Positions 51,477 to 61,109 of a DNA stretch of 64,000 bases are shown here, piece by piece. The DNA comes from Bacillus renqingensis. GTDB taxonomy: Bacteria > Bacillota > Bacilli > Bacillales > Cytobacillaceae. The DNA lies in the NCBI RefSeq assembly GCF_016464375.1, contig NZ_JADDIU010000006.1:62001-126000 (forward strand), in the 5' to 3' direction. Position 1 is the first letter of the stretch. Every line of letters starts with the position of its first letter. A program made the position numbers and the translations under genes. The notes beneath the pieces are model-generated. The model had not been told where the DNA came from. It worked only from the letters and a program-made list of their open reading frames with translations, and ran no database searches.

Positions 51477-52181
51477 ATGGATTTTGAATCAATTAGAGCC
51501 TGGGTTACACTTGAAAATATAATGAGTCTTATACAGGAATATCGAACACTCGGTCCAATACCAGGAATATTGCTGATTGTACTTGAAGCCTTTTTGCCGT
51601 TTCTCCCTTTGTTTGTTTTTGTAATGGCTAATGCCAGTGCGTTTGGACTTTGGTTAGGGTTTTTATATTCGTGGATGGGTGCTTGTATTGGCGCATTCTT
51701 GGTTTTTTCGTTGATTAGGCACTTTGCACAAAGGAGAATATTAGCCTTTTTGCCGCGGCACCCAAAGGTCCGAAAGCTTATGGATTGGGTGGAACGTCAT
51801 GGTTTTGGTCCGCTTTTTCTGCTGTTATGTTTTCCATTTACACCATCGGCGGTGGTGAATATTGTTGCCGCTCTCTCCAAAATTAGTCGAGCCCAATATC
51901 TGCTTGCCGTCTGTATTGGGAAAATGGTGATGATTTTTACGATTAGCTTTATTGGCTATGATCTTCGTGCATTGATCACACAGCCATTTCGGACAGCCAT
52001 TGTGTTAGTTGTCATTTTTATACTCTGGTATGTTGGAAAAAGAATTGAAGCAAGATTAAATAGAGCTTGTCTAAATGACCATAATGACCATAATGGAGAA
52101 ACAGAAAAGAACTATAAGCTGGGGAAACGGAGGCGCTTTGATGAACAGAAAATGGAAAAGAGAAGGGATGGAATGGATTAA
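51477..52181 (+). CDS. yhjE: DedA/TVP38-type membrane protein YhjE
   Basis: A 234-residue membrane protein of the DedA/SNARE-associated family. Membrane segments include GILLIVLEAFLPFLPLFVFV near residue 27, FGLWLGFLYSWMGACIGAFL and AIVLVVIFILWYVGK near the C-terminus; the conserved F/Y-x-x-x-R and G-x-x-x-G type positions occur in between. The C-terminal tail contains a short repeat (NDHNDHN) and overlaps the start of the signal peptidase gene by 41 bases. Same neighbour order as B. subtilis yhjE-sipV. Confidence 0.85.
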   Translation: MDFESIRAWVTLENIMSLIQEYRTLGPIPGILLIVLEAFLPFLPLFVFVMANASAFGLWLGFLYSWMGACIGAFLVFSLIRHFAQRRILAFLPRHPKVRKLMDWVERHGFGPLFLLLCFPFTPSAVVNIVAALSKISRAQYLLAVCIGKMVMIFTISFIGYDLRALITQPFRTAIVLVVIFILWYVGKRIEARLNRACLNDHNDHNGETEKNYKLGKRRRFDEQKMEKRRDGMD

Positions 52182-52695
52182 AGCGTTTGCCATCGGTGTT
52201 ATTATATTTGCTTTTATTCGTACATTTTTCTTTTCCAATTATGTAGTGGAAGGTGAATCGATGATGCCTACGCTGCAAGATGGCAACAAGCTGGTGGTGA
52301 ATAAGGTTGGGTATCAGGTCAGTGACCTGGAACGCTTCGATGTGATTGTATTCCATGCGAATGCAAAAGAAGATTTCGTGAAGCGGATTATCGGACTGCC
52401 AGGTGATAAAATAGAGTATCGGGATGACCAATTATATATAAATGGACATAAGCGTAAGGAGCCATTTTTAAGTGCTTATAAGAAGGAATCTCCCGGCATT
52501 AAAATAACAGGTGATTTCAGCTTGAAAGAAATTACCGGTGAAGATAAGGTTCCTGAGGGGAAATTATTTGTTCTTGGTGATAACCGTTTAGGAAGTTGGG
52601 ACAGCCGTCATTTCGGTTTTATTTCTATTAACCAAGTAGTCGGCAAGGTCGATCTTCGTTACTGGCCGTTAAACGAAATGGATGTCCACTTTTAA
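52141..52695 (+). CDS. sipV: Type I signal peptidase, SipV-like
   Basis: A 184-residue membrane-anchored serine-lysine protease that removes signal peptides. One N-terminal membrane segment (AFAIGVIIFAFIRTFFF near residue 15) precedes EGESMMPTLQDGNKL with the catalytic Ser near 40, then FVKRIIGLPGDKIEYRDDQL with the catalytic Lys near 80 and FVLGDNRLGSWDSRHFGFI near 144. GGAGGCG is upstream within yhjE. Position after yhjE fits sipV rather than sipS, T, U or W, but paralogue naming is tentative. Confidence 0.88.
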   Translation: MNRKWKREGMEWIKAFAIGVIIFAFIRTFFFSNYVVEGESMMPTLQDGNKLVVNKVGYQVSDLERFDVIVFHANAKEDFVKRIIGLPGDKIEYRDDQLYINGHKRKEPFLSAYKKESPGIKITGDFSLKEITGEDKVPEGKLFVLGDNRLGSWDSRHFGFISINQVVGKVDLRYWPLNEMDVHF

Positions 52696-52707
52696 CAGGG
52701 GAATTGG

Positions 52708-52732
52708 CACGATAGCAATATCGTGTTTTTTT
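52708..52732 (+). terminator. Terminator of yhjE-sipV
   Basis: CACGATA with TATCGTG, loop GCAA, then seven T. Confidence 0.93.
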
Positions 52733-52767
52733 CTGTTCTTTAGAAGATAAGAAAGTGCCAAATTTTT

Positions 52768-52889
52768 GGCTTTGAAAATTGTCCGGCTCCACAAGGAAGG
52801 CTTCGGCAGCAACAGCATCGCACGAAGGAAAAGCGATAGCTTTTTCTAGGAGGCCATACGCCGCTGACCAGGGCGCTTGCGCTTTTCTT
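52768..52889 (-). repeat. Dispersed repeat, short copy upstream of addB
   Basis: GGCTTTGAAAATTGTCCGGC, then ACAAGGAAGGCTTCGGCAGC, TAGCTTTTTCTAGGAGGCCA and AGGGCGCTTGCGCTTTTCTT. The first internal third is deleted. Confidence 0.88.
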
Positions 52890-52958
52890 GTTCCAAACAT
52901 TTGTGCTTATATGTGTTAAAATGATAGAGATAGATTTTATAGAAAGCGAGGTTTGTTC

Positions 52959-55900
52959 ATGTCCTTAAGAATGGTAATGGGGCGTTCGGGAAGTGGCAAA
53001 ACGACGATGCTTCTAGATGAGATTCGGACTACACTTATCGAGAATCCGGCAGGTCCGCCACTTATTTATATCGTCCCTGAACAGATGACGTTTCAATCAG
53101 AATACCTTCTGGCAACGGATGAGGCAATTGGCGGCATGATACGGGCTCAAGTATATAGCTTTTCAAGACTGGCATGGCGAATCCTTCAGGAAACCGGTGG
53201 AATTAGTCGCTTGCATTTAAACAGTGTCGGGATCAGTATGTTAATCCGTAAAATAATCGACGAGCAGAAGGAGCAATTGAGGCTCTTTCAGCGGGCTAGC
53301 GATAAGATTGGCTTTATCAAGCAATTAGAGCAAATGATCACAGAATTTAAGCGCTATTGCATTGAACCAGAGGAACTGGTGAATGGCGCAGAACAATTGG
53401 CGGACAATCATTCGGCTTCAAAAGCCTTACAAGATAAATTGCATGATTTGGAAATCATTTATCAAAAAGTTACAGACGAACTATTCGGTAAATATGTTGA
53501 TTCGGAAGATTATTTTCACTTGCTTGCTGAAAAAATATCGGCCTCGGGCTACTTACAGCAGGCAGAAATTTATATCGATGGATTTTATAGTTTTTCACCA
53601 CAGGAATATCAAATTATCCAGGAATTAGCAAAGCATTGCAAAAGGGTCACAATCGCGCTGACAACCGACCGGCCATCGTTTGCCACCGTACCGGATGAAC
53701 TTGATTTGTTTCGAGCTTCAAATGAAATTTGCTCCACCCTATATGACTTGACAAAGGCGTTAGCGATTGAAATGGAGCAGCCGGTGGTTTTACAGCAGCA
53801 AAAAAAATGGCGAAGTCCATCCCTCAGGCATTTGGAGGCGAGCTTCGATGAGCGCCCGGTTAAAAGTTATCATGGAGACACCGACATTCATTTATGTCAG
53901 GCGGGGAATCGACGTGCCGAAATGGAAGGGATCGCCAGGGAGATTCGGCAATTGGTCCGTACGAAAGGATACCGTTATCGTGATATGGCCGTATTAATCC
54001 GAAACGGCGGAGATTATCATGAGATTGTTGAGCCTGTTTTTAGTGATTATCAAATTCCTTATTTTATTGATCAAAAAAGGACGATGCTGAACCATCCACT
54101 AATCGAACTGATTCGTTCCAGTCTTGAAGTAATTCAATCCTATTGGCGCTACGAACCAATATTCAGGGTGATTAAAACCGAATTGATCTATCCACTTGGG
54201 GAAAATACCAAAAAAATGCGTGAAAAAGTGGACAAGCTGGAAAACTATGTGTTAGCCCACGGGATAAATGGAAGTAAATGGACAAAAAAGGACCGCTGGG
54301 TTTATCGAAACATTAGCGGTTTGGAATTAGCAGCAAATGTCCAGACAGATGCCGAAAAAGAATGGGAGCAGGAGTTAAATGAATTAAAATTGATGATAAC
54401 CGCTCCACTGCTGCGGTTATCAAGACGCCTGAAAAGAGCAGAAACCGGCAGAAGGATTTGTGAGGCAATCTATTTATTTTTAGAAGAATTAGATATTCCG
54501 GCAAAGCTGGAGAATTGGAAGATGGAGGCAGAGGAGAACGGAAACCTTGTCAAGATGCGAGAACACGAACAAGTTTGGAATGCAGTGATCGATCTTCTCG
54601 ACCAGTATGTGGAGGTTGCAGGAGATGACGCCGTCACATTAAAGTCATTTGCCTCGATACTAGAGGCGGGGTTTGAATCACTGTGTTTTTCCCTTATTCC
54701 TCCTGCACTTGACCAAGTATTAATCGGTGATTTGGAGAAATCAAGGCTGAATGAAATCAAAGTCGTGTTTGTGGCCGGCATCAACGAAGGAGTCTTGCCA
54801 GCGAAAATTTCCGATGAAGGGCTACTCTCTGATGAAGATCGCGAAATGCTGATCACGAAAGGAATCAAATTAGCTCCAAGCAGCCGGGTCCGGTTATTGG
54901 ATGAAAACTTTGTAGCCTATAAAGCCTTTACGGCACCTTTAGAATTGCTTTATGTCAGTTACCCGCTAGCCGATGAGGAAGGCAAGTCATTAATCCCTTC
55001 GTCTTATATTAAAAGACTAAGAGAAATGTTTCCCGATGCCTCTGAACATTTTTATATGACGGATCCGGCTGAACTACCAGAGGAAGAACAGCTAAGCTTT
55101 GTATCCAATGTAAGGGCGACTCTAGCGTTTTTAAATGCCCAGCTGCAATTGAAAAAACGGAATTACCCCATGTCTGATTTATGGTGGGATGTTTATAACT
55201 ATTATGTGAAAAGTCCGGAAAAAAGACAGGCCCAAAAAGTATTCTCAAGCCTGTTTTATACCAATCAGACGGTGAAACTAACGAAGGATACCGCAAATGA
55301 ATTATATGGAGAAACGATTACAGCAAGTGTTTCGAGAATGGAACTCTATAATTCCTGTGCGTTCTCTCACTTCGCGAAGCATGGACTGAGGCTGAGGGAG
55401 AGACAAGTATTTCGTCTCGAGGCCCCTGATATCGGCGAGTTATTCCACGCGGCATTAAAGCAAATTGCTGATATGGTCAATGAGCAAAAGCTGTCTTGGG
55501 CCCAGCTGTCAAGGCAGCAATGTGAAGACTTGGCGAAAGAGGCAGTGAAGACATTAGCGCCAAGATTACAGAATGAAATCCTTTTAAGCTCCGAGCGACA
55601 CCATTATATTAGACGGAAGCTGGAACAAATTATAACGAGGGCTTCACTCGTCCTAAGTGAACATGCAAAAGTGAGCGGCTTCTCACCAATTGGCTTAGAA
55701 TTAGGCTTTGGTCCCAAGGGCGAGCTGCCACCGCTCTCATTCTCATTGAAAAACGGAAAGCGAATGGAATTAGCCGGCAGAATTGACAGGGTGGACCAAG
55801 CGAAAGCTGAAGGCAGCGGCGTCTATTTACGGGTAATTGATTATAAATCTAGTGAAAAGGATGTTAATTTAACCGAGGTATATTATGGTCTGGCACTGCA

Positions 55901-56453
55901 AATGCTTACTTATCTTGATATTGTAATGACCCATTCCAAGAAATTAGTAGAAATGAAGGCAAGTCCTGCTGGTGTTCTTTATTTCCATGTTCATAATCCG
56001 TTTGTCAATGCAACCAAAGTGTTGACAAACGAAGAAATTGAAAATGAAATTTTGAAGAAGTTTAAAATGAACGGTTTAATGGTAAGTGATCCTGAGGTCA
56101 TTCGCTTGATGGACCAACAGCTTGAATCCGGTGATTCACAGATTATTGCCGCCGGTATTAAAAAAGATGGACAATTGTCAAAAAAATCAAAGGTTGCAAG
56201 TCTGGCTGAATTTGATCACCTTAGGACATATGTACGCAGAATATACCAGAAAACCGGGGATGCCATTATTGATGGCGTGACTCATATTTCACCATACAAA
56301 CTAAAGGATAAAACACCATGTACATTTTGTCCGTTTCAATCCGTATGCCAATTTGATGAATCGATTGAACCAAACCATTTCCGGATCCTTACTCCTCATT
56401 CAAAGGAAGAGGTTTTACAAAAAATAACAGAAGGAGCCAAAGAAAATGAGTAA
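52959..56453 (+). CDS. addB: ATP-dependent nuclease subunit B
   Basis: A 1164-residue subunit of the AddAB helicase-nuclease, which processes double-strand breaks and recognises Chi. Walker A GRSGSGKTT is near residue 8. The C-terminal nuclease domain has YLRVIDYKSSEKD near 960 (catalytic Asp and Lys) and a four-Cys iron-sulfur cluster site: C of YNSCAFSH near 797 and the triad in PCTFCPFQSVC near 1118. GCGAGG is 7 bases before ATG 52959. It overlaps addA by 8 bases. Confidence 0.96.
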   Translation: MSLRMVMGRSGSGKTTMLLDEIRTTLIENPAGPPLIYIVPEQMTFQSEYLLATDEAIGGMIRAQVYSFSRLAWRILQETGGISRLHLNSVGISMLIRKIIDEQKEQLRLFQRASDKIGFIKQLEQMITEFKRYCIEPEELVNGAEQLADNHSASKALQDKLHDLEIIYQKVTDELFGKYVDSEDYFHLLAEKISASGYLQQAEIYIDGFYSFSPQEYQIIQELAKHCKRVTIALTTDRPSFATVPDELDLFRASNEICSTLYDLTKALAIEMEQPVVLQQQKKWRSPSLRHLEASFDERPVKSYHGDTDIHLCQAGNRRAEMEGIAREIRQLVRTKGYRYRDMAVLIRNGGDYHEIVEPVFSDYQIPYFIDQKRTMLNHPLIELIRSSLEVIQSYWRYEPIFRVIKTELIYPLGENTKKMREKVDKLENYVLAHGINGSKWTKKDRWVYRNISGLELAANVQTDAEKEWEQELNELKLMITAPLLRLSRRLKRAETGRRICEAIYLFLEELDIPAKLENWKMEAEENGNLVKMREHEQVWNAVIDLLDQYVEVAGDDAVTLKSFASILEAGFESLCFSLIPPALDQVLIGDLEKSRLNEIKVVFVAGINEGVLPAKISDEGLLSDEDREMLITKGIKLAPSSRVRLLDENFVAYKAFTAPLELLYVSYPLADEEGKSLIPSSYIKRLREMFPDASEHFYMTDPAELPEEEQLSFVSNVRATLAFLNAQLQLKKRNYPMSDLWWDVYNYYVKSPEKRQAQKVFSSLFYTNQTVKLTKDTANELYGETITASVSRMELYNSCAFSHFAKHGLRLRERQVFRLEAPDIGELFHAALKQIADMVNEQKLSWAQLSRQQCEDLAKEAVKTLAPRLQNEILLSSERHHYIRRKLEQIITRASLVLSEHAKVSGFSPIGLELGFGPKGELPPLSFSLKNGKRMELAGRIDRVDQAKAEGSGVYLRVIDYKSSEKDVNLTEVYYGLALQMLTYLDIVMTHSKKLVEMKASPAGVLYFHVHNPFVNATKVLTNEEIENEILKKFKMNGLMVSDPEVIRLMDQQLESGDSQIIAAGIKKDGQLSKKSKVASLAEFDHLRTYVRRIYQKTGDAIIDGVTHISPYKLKDKTPCTFCPFQSVCQFDESIEPNHFRILTPHSKEEVLQKITEGAKENE

Positions 56454-59400
56454 AATGGTCATGCCGCAAAAGCCGGAAGGAGTAACTTGGACTGATGACC
56501 AATGGAAAGCGATTATGGCAAAAGACAAAGACATCCTTGTTGCCGCCGCAGCCGGTTCAGGTAAAACAGCTGTCCTGGTCGAGAGAATCATCCAAAAGAT
56601 TCTTTCCGAAGAGGAGCCAATGGATGTCGACGAATTATTAGTGGTGACGTTTACCAATGCATCGGCAGCAGAAATGCGGCACCGGATTGGGGAAGCATTA
56701 GAAAAAGCGATTGATCAGAATCCTCATTCCCGTCATTTAAGGAAACAGCTGAGCTTATTAAATAAGGCCTCTATTTCAACCCTTCATTCCTTTTGTATGG
56801 AGGTCATTCGTAAATTTTATTATGTCATTGATGTTGATCCAGGATTCAGGATTGCAGATGTGACGGAGGCCCAATTAATTAGAGATGAGGTAATCGACGA
56901 GCTGTTTGAGGAGGAGTACGGAAAGAAGGATAATGAGGTATTTTTTAACCTCGTCGACGCGTTCACAAGCGATCGCAGTGATGCTGCCTTGCAGGATATT
57001 GTTCAGTCCATTTATGATTTCGCCCGGGCGAATCCCAAGCCAAAAGACTATTTACATTCCATTGTGTCGATGTATGATATATCTGCCATCGAACAGATTG
57101 AGGAGCTCCCATTTATCAAGAAACTCCTTTTTGATATTGAACTGCAGTTGGAAGCGGCTAAGGAAATGATCATGAGGGGATTAGAAATAACTAAGCTTCC
57201 AGGAGGACCGGCACCTAGGGCGGAAAATTTGCTAACTGATTTACAAACGATTGAGACGTTAATAAAAGCAAAGCAGGATTCATGGAATATGCTTTATCAG
57301 GCAATGCAAAGCTGGTCATTTTCAACTGCCAAAAGGCTGAAAAAAGGCGAGTATGATGAAGAACTGACAGCAAAGGTACAGAAAATGAGGGATGGGGCAA
57401 AGAAAAAAATCCAGGCGATTCAGACTGAAATTTTTTCCCGTAAACCGGAAAGCTTTTTGCGTGACATGGAAGAGATGTCCCCGCTTATTGAAACACTTGT
57501 ACATCTAGTAATGGAATTTTCAAGACGATTTGAAAAGGTAAAAATCGACAAAGGTCTTGTGGACTATGCTGATTTAGAACATTATTGCCTGGCCATTTTG
57601 ACGGCAGAAATTACTTCAGAGGGAGAATTTATTCCGTCGGAAGCTGCCCTTTCGTACCGGCGCAAATTTAAAGAGGTTTTAGTTGATGAGTACCAGGATG
57701 TAAATTTGGTTCAGGAAACCATTTTAAAACTGGTCGCAAAAGAGGAAGAGGAAACGGGAAACTTATTCATGGTCGGTGATGTAAAGCAGTCGATCTACCG
57801 CTTTCGTTTAGCCGAACCAAATTTATTTTTAGCAAAATATAATCGTTTCAGGACGGATGGTGATTCATCAGGGTTAAGAATTGATTTAGCCCGAAATTTC
57901 CGCAGTCGTAAAGAAGTTTTGGATGGGGTTAACTATTTATTTAAACAAATCATGGGCGTGAAGGTCGGTGAAATCGAATATGATGAGGCGGCGGAACTGC
58001 GAAACGGAGCACCTTACCCGGAGGATGGCCAATACCCTGTGGAACTCCTTTTGATTGATCAAAAAGAAGAAGGCTTGAAGGAATCGACGACGACGGAATT
58101 GGAAACGGAAGCTGCCCCGGATCTGTTTGATAAAGCTGATCTTGAGCAGTCACAGCTTGAAGCAAGGGTGATTGCCGCCAAAATAAAAGAATTGGTAACG
58201 GAAAGGACGCATGTTTATAACCCGAAGCAAAAGTCTTATCGGCCGCTGATGTACCGGGATATCGTTATTCTGCTGCGCTCGTTTACTTGGGCGCCGCAAA
58301 TTATCGAGGAATGCAAGCAGCAGGGAATCCCGATTTACGCCGATGTATCAACCGGTTATTTTAGGGCTACGGAAGTTGCGGTGATGCTGTCACTCTTGAG
58401 GGTAATTGATAATCCATTACAGGATATCCCCTTGGCATCTGTCTTACGTTCACCCATTGTCGGTTTGAACGAAGAAGAGCTGGCAAAGATTCGAATTTAT
58501 CAAAAACGCGGTTCGTTTTGGGAGGCAGTTTCTGCCTTTTGCCGTGATAACACAAATGAATCTGAGGAAGTTTTTTATGACAAGATCCGGCAATTTTATG
58601 AGTTGCTCCAAGAGTGGCGGTCCATGGCACGGCAAGGATCATTATCAGAGCTGATTTGGCAGCTGTACCGTGACACTAAATTTTATGACTTTGTTGGTGG
58701 TCTCCCGGGCGGAAAGCAGCGCCAAGCAAACTTAAGAGCTCTATATGACAGGGCGAGAGCTTATGAACAAACATCCTTCCGTGGATTGTTCCGCTTTTTA
58801 CGATTTGTTGACCGCATAATTGACCGGGGGGATGATCTTGGGGTAGCACGGGCCCTCGGAGAGCAGGAGGATGTTGTCCGTATTATGACGATTCACAGCA
58901 GTAAAGGATTGGAATTTCCGGTTGTATTTATGGCAGGGATGGCGCGAAATTTCAACACATCTGATTTGAAGCGGCCGTATATGCTTGATAAGGATTACGG
59001 ATTTGCTGCGAAGTATGTGAATCCCGAAAGGCGGATTTCTTACCCATCATTGCCGCAAATTGCCTTCAAACGAAAAAAGAAAATGGAAATGCTCGCTGAG
59101 GAAATGCGTGTTTTATATGTGGCGATGACAAGGGCGAAAGAAAAACTTTATTTAACGGCCACACTTAAGGATGCTGCGAAAACAATTGAGCAGTGGAATG
59201 AGGCCGGCGATTATCCGGAGTGGCTATTGAAGGATTATAACCTTGCTGCGGCAACTAATTATCTAGACTGGATCGGCCCTGCGCTCGTAAGACATCAGGA
59301 CTGTAAAGAAATAAGAATTTCTGAAAAAATAAATCCTCTTATTCCGGATGATTTACGTCAGCATCCGTCAGTCTGGAAGGTTGCCATGAAGGCTGCAGCT

Positions 59401-60228
59401 GATATAAAGCAGCAGAAAATAGCCCCCGACTTAACAGCGGACGACTTGATTCGATTAGTTGAAGAGAATCAAGAAGTTCCAGTAACCTCCCCATATGTGG
59501 AGGAAATTACTGCAAGACTGTCATGGGACTATTCCCATCCAAGCGCTACGACACATCGTTCTAAGCAATCTGTTTCTGAAATGAAACGACAGCGGGAAAT
59601 GGCAGACGAACAAAGTGGAACAGACTTTATCCGGAGATTTCATAAGCCGATTCTGAAACGTCCAAAGTTTATGCAGGAGGTGGCCATGAATCCTGCTGAA
59701 CGGGGAACCGCCATGCATATGGTGATGCAGCATATAGATTTGACGAAGGCTGTGAATGAAGAATCTATTTCTGAACAAGTCAGTTGGATGGTTCATCATG
59801 AATTATTAACGAGGGAGCAGGCGGAAGTGATTGATACCAAATTAATCGTTCAATTTTTCCAGACTGAATTGGGACAAAGATATTTTCATGCTTCAGCAGT
59901 CCATCGCGAAATACCTTTTACACTATCCTTAAAGGCCCATGAGGTTTACCATGATTGGCAGGACGAGGAAGAATCTATTTTTGTCCAAGGGATTATCGAC
60001 TGCATTCTTGAAGACGAAACCGGCCTTGTTCTTATCGACTATAAATCAGACGGGATTACCGACCGCTTTAAAGGCGGCTTTGAGCAGGCAAAGCCGATTC
60101 TAGAGGAGCGATACAAGGTACAGATTGACTTATATGCTAAAGCAATCGAGAAGATTTGGAAAAGGGAGGTAGCAGAAAAATATTTATTTTTCTTTTATGG
60201 CGCTCATATCTTGAAGGTGAATGAATAA
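56446..60228 (+). CDS. addA: ATP-dependent helicase/nuclease subunit A
   Basis: A 1260-residue UvrD-type helicase with a C-terminal nuclease domain. Helicase motifs: AAAGSGKTAVLVERI near residue 33, motif II VLVDEYQDVN near 411, motif III GDVKQSIYRFRLAEPNLFL near 444, MTIHSSKGLEFPVVF near 816 and motif VI LYVAMTRAKEKLYL near 891. Nuclease motif GIIDCILEDETGLVLIDYKS is near 1184. AAGGAG lies upstream inside addB. The stop is followed by a palindrome shared with gerPF. Confidence 0.97.
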   Translation: MSKMVMPQKPEGVTWTDDQWKAIMAKDKDILVAAAAGSGKTAVLVERIIQKILSEEEPMDVDELLVVTFTNASAAEMRHRIGEALEKAIDQNPHSRHLRKQLSLLNKASISTLHSFCMEVIRKFYYVIDVDPGFRIADVTEAQLIRDEVIDELFEEEYGKKDNEVFFNLVDAFTSDRSDAALQDIVQSIYDFARANPKPKDYLHSIVSMYDISAIEQIEELPFIKKLLFDIELQLEAAKEMIMRGLEITKLPGGPAPRAENLLTDLQTIETLIKAKQDSWNMLYQAMQSWSFSTAKRLKKGEYDEELTAKVQKMRDGAKKKIQAIQTEIFSRKPESFLRDMEEMSPLIETLVHLVMEFSRRFEKVKIDKGLVDYADLEHYCLAILTAEITSEGEFIPSEAALSYRRKFKEVLVDEYQDVNLVQETILKLVAKEEEETGNLFMVGDVKQSIYRFRLAEPNLFLAKYNRFRTDGDSSGLRIDLARNFRSRKEVLDGVNYLFKQIMGVKVGEIEYDEAAELRNGAPYPEDGQYPVELLLIDQKEEGLKESTTTELETEAAPDLFDKADLEQSQLEARVIAAKIKELVTERTHVYNPKQKSYRPLMYRDIVILLRSFTWAPQIIEECKQQGIPIYADVSTGYFRATEVAVMLSLLRVIDNPLQDIPLASVLRSPIVGLNEEELAKIRIYQKRGSFWEAVSAFCRDNTNESEEVFYDKIRQFYELLQEWRSMARQGSLSELIWQLYRDTKFYDFVGGLPGGKQRQANLRALYDRARAYEQTSFRGLFRFLRFVDRIIDRGDDLGVARALGEQEDVVRIMTIHSSKGLEFPVVFMAGMARNFNTSDLKRPYMLDKDYGFAAKYVNPERRISYPSLPQIAFKRKKKMEMLAEEMRVLYVAMTRAKEKLYLTATLKDAAKTIEQWNEAGDYPEWLLKDYNLAAATNYLDWIGPALVRHQDCKEIRISEKINPLIPDDLRQHPSVWKVAMKAAADIKQQKIAPDLTADDLIRLVEENQEVPVTSPYVEEITARLSWDYSHPSATTHRSKQSVSEMKRQREMADEQSGTDFIRRFHKPILKRPKFMQEVAMNPAERGTAMHMVMQHIDLTKAVNEESISEQVSWMVHHELLTREQAEVIDTKLIVQFFQTELGQRYFHASAVHREIPFTLSLKAHEVYHDWQDEEESIFVQGIIDCILEDETGLVLIDYKSDGITDRFKGGFEQAKPILEERYKVQIDLYAKAIEKIWKREVAEKYLFFFYGAHILKVNE

Positions 60229-60229
60229 T

Positions 60230-60263
60230 AATTGACATAGACCTATATAGGTCTATGTCAATT
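60230..60263. terminator. 34-bp perfect palindrome between addA and gerPF
   Basis: The arm AATTGACATAGACCTAT and its exact complement meet with no unpaired bases. It covers the gerPF stop codon (60258-60260) and starts just after the addA stop, so it is a bidirectional terminator for convergent genes. Confidence 0.85.
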
Positions 60264-60476
60264 ATTTCCTGCTATTGGCTGGTCAAATACATTTGTATCA
60301 AGTACATTTGTACCACTTAAGCCATTATTCGCAATAATTACTCCGCCGGTATTAAAACCTCCAGACCCCGCAGCGGTTTTGGAACTAGCTTTTGGTGAAA
60401 TATATAAGGCATCACCAAATTGCACAGCTCCTCCAGAAACACTTACGATTTGTACCGGTCCAATAATCGCTGGCAT
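60258..60476 (-). CDS. gerPF: Spore germination protein GerPF
   Basis: A 72-residue spore protein. It starts MPAIIGPVQIVSVSGGAVQF and contains GSGGFNTGG, the motif of the GerPA/GerPF family. GerP proteins are made in the mother cell and needed for nutrient germinants to pass the spore coat. AAAGGATG precedes the ATG at 60476. It is last in the gerPA-PF operon, and an upstream in-frame extension is rejected. Confidence 0.93.
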   Translation of the reverse strand: MPAIIGPVQIVSVSGGAVQFGDALYISPKASSKTAAGSGGFNTGGVIIANNGLSGTNVLDTNVFDQPIAGNN

Positions 60477-60532
60477 TCTATAACATCCTTTACCATTTAA
60501 ACTGAGGAATCTCATTCCACTATTATATGCAT

Positions 60533-60922
60533 CTACCTAGTATACTGTTCATGCCCCTTCGGTAGAAGCTGCCGGATATGCTTAACCCTTACTTCCATCG
60601 AGATATTTTTACTATTTCCGACATGTAGAACGGATGAAGAAGAAACGGCCGTAACGTTTATGTTAGTTACTTTTATAATAGGAGTAAGATTGTGACGTAA
60701 AATAGACAGTGGTTCGTAGATGGGTGGCAAGGGAAGAGGTCTTCTAAATACTGGATAGGAAGGAAAGTTTCCTTCATCCCCTAAGAAAATTTCGGATTCT
60801 CGTTGAACCGCAAGTGCCCTGGAAAATGCATGAATGATGGAAGAATCCCCAAGCTGAACCGTAGAACCGTAAGCTACTTGCTTTATTTTAAGGCGGTCTA
60901 CGCTAGAGGTTCGGGTTAGCAT
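60533..60922 (-). CDS. gerPE: Spore germination protein GerPE
   Basis: A 129-residue protein beginning MLTRTSSVDRLKIKQVAYGS and containing VQLGDS and VLHVGNSKNIS repeats of the GerP beta-type motif. Its proline-rich middle (RRPLPLPPIYEPLS) is typical for GerPE. It overlaps the end of gerPD by 20 bases, so translation is coupled. Role as for the operon: permeability of the spore coat to germinants. Confidence 0.9.
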   Translation of the reverse strand: MLTRTSSVDRLKIKQVAYGSTVQLGDSSIIHAFSRALAVQRESEIFLGDEGNFPSYPVFRRPLPLPPIYEPLSILRHNLTPIIKVTNINVTAVSSSSVLHVGNSKNISMEVRVKHIRQLLPKGHEQYTR

Positions 60923-61109
60923 AACCAGGGGTCACATCCCGTTCTAATGGCACAAATGGACCGATAATTAATGATTCCGGGGGAGTGTCGAATGCTGATG
61001 TCAATTGGATGGTTTCCGTATCCCCCACCATGAGTAATGAGGAGCTCGCTACCCCGATAACATCAATATTTCCGACATGGAGGACACGGTTGTAAACCTC
61101 AAAGTTCAT
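60903..61109 (-). CDS. gerPD: Spore germination protein GerPD
   Basis: A 68-residue protein beginning MNFEVYNRVLHVGNIDVIGV, with SSSLLMVGDTETIQL, the same motif as in GerPE and GerPB. It overlaps gerPC by 11 bases upstream and gerPE by 20 bases downstream. It carries about ten more C-terminal residues (ending VTPGYANPNL) than I recall for B. subtilis GerPD. Confidence 0.9.
   Translation of the reverse strand: MNFEVYNRVLHVGNIDVIGVASSSLLMVGDTETIQLTSAFDTPPESLIIGPFVPLERDVTPGYANPNL

Noticed and set aside
52628-52900. 90-aa protein on the minus strand
   Set aside because: Made of the dispersed repeat and the opposite strand of the signal peptidase gene.
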